Shown: positions 6,814 through 9,644 of the stretch, piece after piece | Numbering within the stretch: position 1 is the first letter of the stretch | How the letters are laid out: the number at the start of each line of letters is the position of its first letter | Origin: Thioalkalivibrio sp. | GTDB lineage: Bacteria; Pseudomonadota; Gammaproteobacteria; Ectothiorhodospirales; Ectothiorhodospiraceae | DNA: 9,644 bases | NCBI GenBank assembly: GCA_007136145.1 | Contig: SLHN01000270.1 | Location: forward strand, 1 to 9,644 | Reading direction: 5' to 3' | The notes under the pieces: generated by a model | Seen by the model: only the letters and a program-made list of their open reading frames with translations | What the model was told of the DNA's origin: nothing | The model's database searches: none | Position numbers and translations under genes: made by a program

Positions 6814-7082
6814 GGCCTGCCTCATATCGGGATGTCGGAAAATGAAGGAAATCAAAGGGACTGGCTTTTGCCTCGATCAGCGGTGAACCCGGGGGAGCGA
6901 GGGCTGCGCCTGGCGACGCTGCCACAACCACGCGATGGGCCTTTCCGGTGCAGAGGCACCGAGATGGCGCGCTGTCCGCACCGGTTTGCCGCTTGTTGTC
7001 CGCGCTACCGCAGAAAAGGTGCATGTGTGCAATGAATGCAACAAGCGGACCAGGGTTCTTGTTGGAGTCGTCTCAGGGTAGC

Positions 7083-7526
7083 TCAGTGGTCTGAGAAGAG
7101 CCAACGGAAGCCCTCGAACCCGGCCAGCGTGACCACCAGAGTGACTACCGACCAGATCGCGAGGCTCAGGGACATCCAGACGATAGTGCTGCGCCGATTG
7201 GCCTGGAGCGCGAGGGCCATCACGGTGGCCAGGTGGATGCCAGTGATCACGGGTCCGGCCAGCGCGATGCCGGGTAAACCGTAGCGGTCCCAGACGCGGC
7301 GGGCACGCGGGCTCCAGTTTCTGCGCACGGGGCCACGGCGCCGTTCCCATTGGCGGAACAGTGCCACGATGCCAAACACCGGTAGCGCATTGCCGATGAA
7401 GCTGATCAGGGTGACGGGGATCGGGGCAAGCCCGAGGCCGATGGCGACCGGGATCACGAGCATGATCTCGAGCCAGGGTGTGGCCGCGGCCAGGAAGACC
7501 AGGAAGTATTGCCAGAGAAACTCCAT
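7083..7526 (-). CDS. Small multi-drug export family membrane protein
   Basis: This 147-residue inner-membrane protein resembles the 'small multi-drug export' family (COG2426 type). The N-terminal half has the family-like P-x-x-E-x-x-x-x-I-P element in ATPWLEIMLVIPVAIGLGL (about residues 15-33). It is followed by a second hydrophobic segment with GNALP (about 35-57), a basic cytoplasmic loop (RQWERRRGPVRRNW), and GIALAGPVITGIHLATVMA with a final hydrophobic helix (about 114-136). Four hydrophobic segments in all fit the family. The family name comes from limited early data, and actual substrates are unknown to me. The ribosome site ahead of ATG 7526 is weak. It is divergent from the FAD oxidoreductase gene, sharing a 249-base promoter region. 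Confidence 0.8.
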   Translation of the reverse strand: MEFLWQYFLVFLAAATPWLEIMLVIPVAIGLGLAPIPVTLISFIGNALPVFGIVALFRQWERRRGPVRRNWSPRARRVWDRYGLPGIALAGPVITGIHLATVMALALQANRRSTIVWMSLSLAIWSVVTLVVTLAGFEGFRWLFSDH

Positions 7527-7599
7527 GTTCCGTGTCCCGAGGTGGATTCGGCGGCCGGGGTTCGTGCCGTGCGCAAGTCTCCAGGATCGGGGCGCATGT

Positions 7600-7615
7600 T
7601 GCGAGTGCCATCACA
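7600..7615. promoter_or_regulatory. CRP-like palindromic site
   Basis: TGCGAGTGCCATCACA matches the CRP/Vfr consensus TGTGA-N6-TCACA at 9 of 10 positions. It lies in the divergent region, about 75 bases upstream of the exporter ATG (7526) and 160 bases upstream of the oxidoreductase ATG (7776). The match is good, but a single such site may arise by chance, and no CRP gene is in the window. Confidence 0.35.
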
Positions 7616-7775
7616 CCAGCAGGGCGCGGAGGGTTCGGGGAGCTCCACCTGATGGGCGCAGCGTGGGTGAATTTCGCGGATTGCGCAAGGAATGATTGGT
7701 GACGAGCCCGGTGGCCGAATCAGAAGGCCTGGAACTTGCTTCGCTCTCGCCATTGATTACCGCATGGGGAAAATC

Positions 7776-9179
7776 ATGAGTACACCGCCAACAGTCGTCG
7801 ATGAGCGCAAGGTCGATGCTCTGATCATCGGTGGCGGACCCGGCGGCATGAGTGCAGCCATTACCGCCGCCCAGGTCTGGCCGGGGAAGAAGATCCTGCT
7901 GATCCGGCGCGAGGAGGAGCCGGTCGTGCCTTGTGGGATCCCGTACATCTTCGGAACGTTGAAGGGGGTGGAGCATGACCTGCTCAGCAATGCCCCGTTC
8001 CTCGCCGTGGGTGGAGAGAAGCTTTGCGACAAAGTGATCACCCTGGATCGAGCTGCGCATACCGCACTGACGGAGTCCGGAATTCTGGTGCGCTGGGACC
8101 GGCTGGTACTCGCCACCGGCACCGAGCCGCACCTGCCGGCGATTCCCGGTATTTGCCGGCCTGGGGTCTTCGCGATCCGCAAGGACTACGATCATCTGGA
8201 GCATCTTTTTGACGAGCTCGTTCCGGGCGCCCGGAAGCTCGTCGTCATCGGAGGCGGGTTCATCGGAGTCGAGTTCGCGGACGAAGTGCGCAAGGGTGGA
8301 ACCGCAGTGACGATTCTCGAGCAATTGCCGCACGTGCTTTTGCGCAACTTCGACGTTGAGGTTTCGGTGCGGATTGAGCAGGCTCTGCGCGCCAACGGCG
8401 TGCGGATCCATACCGGCGCCAGTGTTGTGGCACTGGAGGGCGATGGGGCCGGTGGTCCGGTGCAGCGGGTGCTTCTGGAGAATGGGGAGCGGATCGAGGC
8501 GGACGCGGTGCTGGTGGCGATCGGTGATCGTCGCAATACCGCGCTCGCGGAGGCACTGGATCTGACCATGGCCCGTGGCGGTGGCATCTGGGTCGATGCA
8601 TTTCAGAGGACCCGCGAGGACCCGGCGATCTTTGCCGTCGGCGATTGTGCCTTCAAGCAGGATTTTCTGCTCCGGCGCTCCGCGCATTCGCTGCTGGCGT
8701 CCACTGCGGCCGCCGAGGGCCGTACCGCCGGAATGAATCTGTTTGGCCTCCGCAATGAGCGTTACAATGCCGGTACTATCGCGATCTATGCCAGCCAGGT
8801 CGGGGAGCTGGCGTTCGGCTGCGCTGGGATGACCGCAACGGCTGCTCGCGCCGAGGGGTTGAGCGTCGTCGTTGGTCGGATCGAGGTTCCCGACCATCAT
8901 CCACCGACCATGCCCGGGACCCGAATGATGACCTGTCTTCTGGTGTTCAGCCGCAGTGGTCTTCTGCTCGGCGGCCAGGTGCTGGGCGGACCAACCACGG
9001 CGGAGGTGCTGAACGCGATCGGAATCGCGATTCAGGCCAGACTCAGCGTGCATGAATTGGTCGGCTTCCAGTTCGGAAGCCATCCCCGGCTGACAGCTCC
9101 AGCACATCCGATCGCGTTATGCGCGTTGGATGCCCTGCACCAGTTGAGCGAGAACGGGAGCGGAGCCCTTGCAGAATGA
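7776..9179 (+). CDS. FAD-dependent NAD(P)H oxidoreductase, CoA-disulfide reductase/NADH oxidase family
   Basis: This 467-residue flavoprotein belongs to the pyridine nucleotide-disulfide oxidoreductase superfamily. The FAD-binding motif is GGGPGGMSAA (about 19-28). A single redox cysteine, Cys53 in PVVPCGIPYIFG, matches the one-cysteine active site of CoA-disulfide reductases, NADH oxidases and persulfide reductases rather than the CxxxxC pair of glutathione-reductase-like enzymes. Next come the ATG motif LVLATGTEPHLPAIPG, the NAD(P)H motif VVIGGGFIGVE (156-166) with an acidic E-Q after the second strand (TILEQ), and the FAD motif IFAVGDCA (285-292). The C-terminal dimerisation domain includes GGQVLGG and FGSHPRLTAPAHPI. 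The substrate (CoA disulfide, persulfide, polysulfide or O2) cannot be decided from sequence. ATG 7776 has GGGGA five bases upstream; ATG 7764 is a near alternative and ATG 7692 is unlikely. The downstream region is non-coding and palindromic. Confidence 0.85.
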   Translation: MSTPPTVVDERKVDALIIGGGPGGMSAAITAAQVWPGKKILLIRREEEPVVPCGIPYIFGTLKGVEHDLLSNAPFLAVGGEKLCDKVITLDRAAHTALTESGILVRWDRLVLATGTEPHLPAIPGICRPGVFAIRKDYDHLEHLFDELVPGARKLVVIGGGFIGVEFADEVRKGGTAVTILEQLPHVLLRNFDVEVSVRIEQALRANGVRIHTGASVVALEGDGAGGPVQRVLLENGERIEADAVLVAIGDRRNTALAEALDLTMARGGGIWVDAFQRTREDPAIFAVGDCAFKQDFLLRRSAHSLLASTAAAEGRTAGMNLFGLRNERYNAGTIAIYASQVGELAFGCAGMTATAARAEGLSVVVGRIEVPDHHPPTMPGTRMMTCLLVFSRSGLLLGGQVLGGPTTAEVLNAIGIAIQARLSVHELVGFQFGSHPRLTAPAHPIALCALDALHQLSENGSGALAE

Positions 9180-9235
9180 TTTACAGGGCGGCCCGATCGT
9201 TGTTCAATCATCGACCTTGAGCGTGAAAGTCCCCT

Positions 9236-9333
9236 GTAGGGTGCCGTGAGGCGCAGCCGAACCGCACCGATACCACGCCGGCCGGCTTCCGGGCCCCGAG
9301 CGGTGCAATTCGCTGCGCTCATTGACACCCTAC
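9236..9333. repeat. Imperfect inverted-repeat element (about 98 bp)
   Basis: The left arm (9236-9269) starts GTAGGGTGCCGTGAGG and ends GAACCGCACCG. The right arm (9301-9333) is its imperfect reverse complement, starting CGGTGCAATTCGCTGCG and ending GACACCCTAC. The arms pair over roughly 33 bases with a few mismatches and a shifted base, around a 31-base GC-rich middle containing GCCGGC. Arms of the type GTAGGGTG...GAACCGCACC are, as I recall, common in dispersed palindromic repeats of proteobacterial genomes. It lies 56 bases after the oxidoreductase stop and could also act as its transcription-end structure. Confidence 0.7.
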
Positions 9334-9337
9334 GCTT

Positions 9338-9392
9338 GGGCCTTTCATGGTCCGGAGTGGCCGCCGGGCCATGACAGTTAGCGTGAAGGCCC
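9338..9392. other. Nested hairpin structure
   Basis: An inner stem pairs positions 9345-9355 with 9364-9374 (11 bp including one T-G wobble, built on CATGG-CCGG/CCGG-CCATG) around an 8-base loop. An outer stem pairs GGGCCTT (9338-9344) with AAGGCCC (9386-9392). The stacked arrangement immediately follows the 98-bp palindrome. It could be a relic of a mobile element, part of a larger repeat or a structured transcript. No T tract follows, so a simple terminator is less likely. Confidence 0.4.
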
Positions 9393-9644
9393 GCCCTGTG
9401 AAGCAAGGTCGGCCGTAAGTCGAACCGCGCCGATCCGATGACAAACCTGGCCTCCAGCCACCGGGCTCGACGGGTGTGGATTCGCCGCATTGGTGGGCAC
9501 TCATGACAGTGCATCGGGAGGGGCGCCGCCCGCCCGAGGGCATGAAGCTTGGCGAATAGCGCGGTGGCGTCACCCTCCCGTGGGTAAGTATCTGCACTAC
9601 ACTCAGTCCTGCATACAGCGATGTGAAATCGATGACAGAGGCGA

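Larger units (their letters stand above)
9180..9644. other. Non-coding, palindrome-rich region at the right edge
   Basis: I see no gene that I can support in these 465 bases. The minus-strand frames here (to 9514 and 9597) have arginine/proline/serine-rich compositions without a recognisable family. The longer one runs back over the end of the oxidoreductase gene. The region carries an imperfect palindrome at 9236-9333, nested stems at 9338-9392, a GCACT/AGTGC hairpin (9497-9512) and an 8-bp inverted repeat CGGGAGGG (9515-9522) with CCCTCCCG (9573-9580). A plus-strand ATG at 9632 might start a gene that leaves the window, but it has no clear ribosome site and only four codons are visible. Confidence 0.55.

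Noticed and set aside
7039..7064. Hairpin CAACAAG/CTTGTTG after the exporter gene as its terminator
   Set aside because: Seven AT-rich pairs with a 12-base loop and no T tract; too weak to call.
7070..7150. tRNA-like D-arm sequence (GGGTAGCTCAGTGGTCTGAGA) near 7076-7096
   Set aside because: No matching acceptor stem, anticodon arm or GGTTCGANNCC T-arm follows on the plus strand, and the stretch overlaps the conserved 3' end of the exporter gene.
7611..9107. Long minus-strand open frame (498 codons) opposite the FAD oxidoreductase gene
   Set aside because: The plus-strand frame carries every FAD and NAD motif in order; the antisense product has no recognisable domain.
9371..9390. Integron attC-like GTTAGC core near the nested hairpin
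   Set aside because: The GTTRRRY core is not matched, there is no partner RYYYAAC site at the right spacing and there is no cassette structure.
9032..9514. Minus-strand open frame of 160 codons crossing the right-edge palindrome
   Set aside because: It runs through both arms of the inverted repeat and into the end of a real gene, has unlikely composition and no ribosome site that I can support.

Overview
The window is GC-rich, densely coding bacterial chromosome. Gene content and protein similarity point to a gammaproteobacterium, perhaps of the Chromatiales/Ectothiorhodospiraceae type. The supporting signs are an rpmB-rpmG pair close to mutM (as in E. coli), GTP-dependent PEP carboxykinase, a HemY-type protoporphyrinogen oxidase and a XanB2-like chorismatase. 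The taxonomic call is inference from recall, not from a search. All recognised genes look intact except the one cut by the left edge.

Left part (1-1843): the 5' end of a minus-strand membrane protein gene (probably an MnhE/MrpE-type cation antiporter subunit) leaves the window. It is divergent from a plus-strand FAD-dependent protoporphyrinogen oxidase gene for late haem synthesis. The roughly 310-bp gap between them carries short repeated and palindromic motifs.

Middle part (1939-4971): on the minus strand lie rpmB (L28) and rpmG (L33), with a candidate promoter ahead and a good intrinsic terminator behind. Further along come a chorismatase gene and mutM (formamidopyrimidine-DNA glycosylase), which overlap by 17 bases. 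In E. coli rpmB-rpmG-mutM are contiguous. Here the cluster is split by the terminator, a 68-residue plus-strand gene of unknown function and the chorismatase gene. A chorismatase that yields hydroxybenzoate could feed ubiquinone synthesis, or 3-hydroxybenzoate-derived products.

Right part (4972-9179): a minus-strand pckG gene (gluconeogenesis) ends in a perfect 9-bp hairpin. Beyond it are a minus-strand small multi-drug export family membrane protein and, divergently, a plus-strand single-cysteine FAD/NAD(P)H oxidoreductase of the CoA-disulfide reductase/NADH oxidase family. A CRP-like palindrome sits between these two.

Right edge (9180-9644): no convincing gene. The stretch holds an imperfect palindromic repeat of about 98 bp and several further inverted repeats. 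It looks like a repeat or relic region, or possibly structured RNA. I found no CRISPR array, tRNA, rRNA, insertion sequence or defence system. Most of the window is housekeeping; the least explained parts are the chorismatase-mutM arrangement and the right-edge palindromic region.
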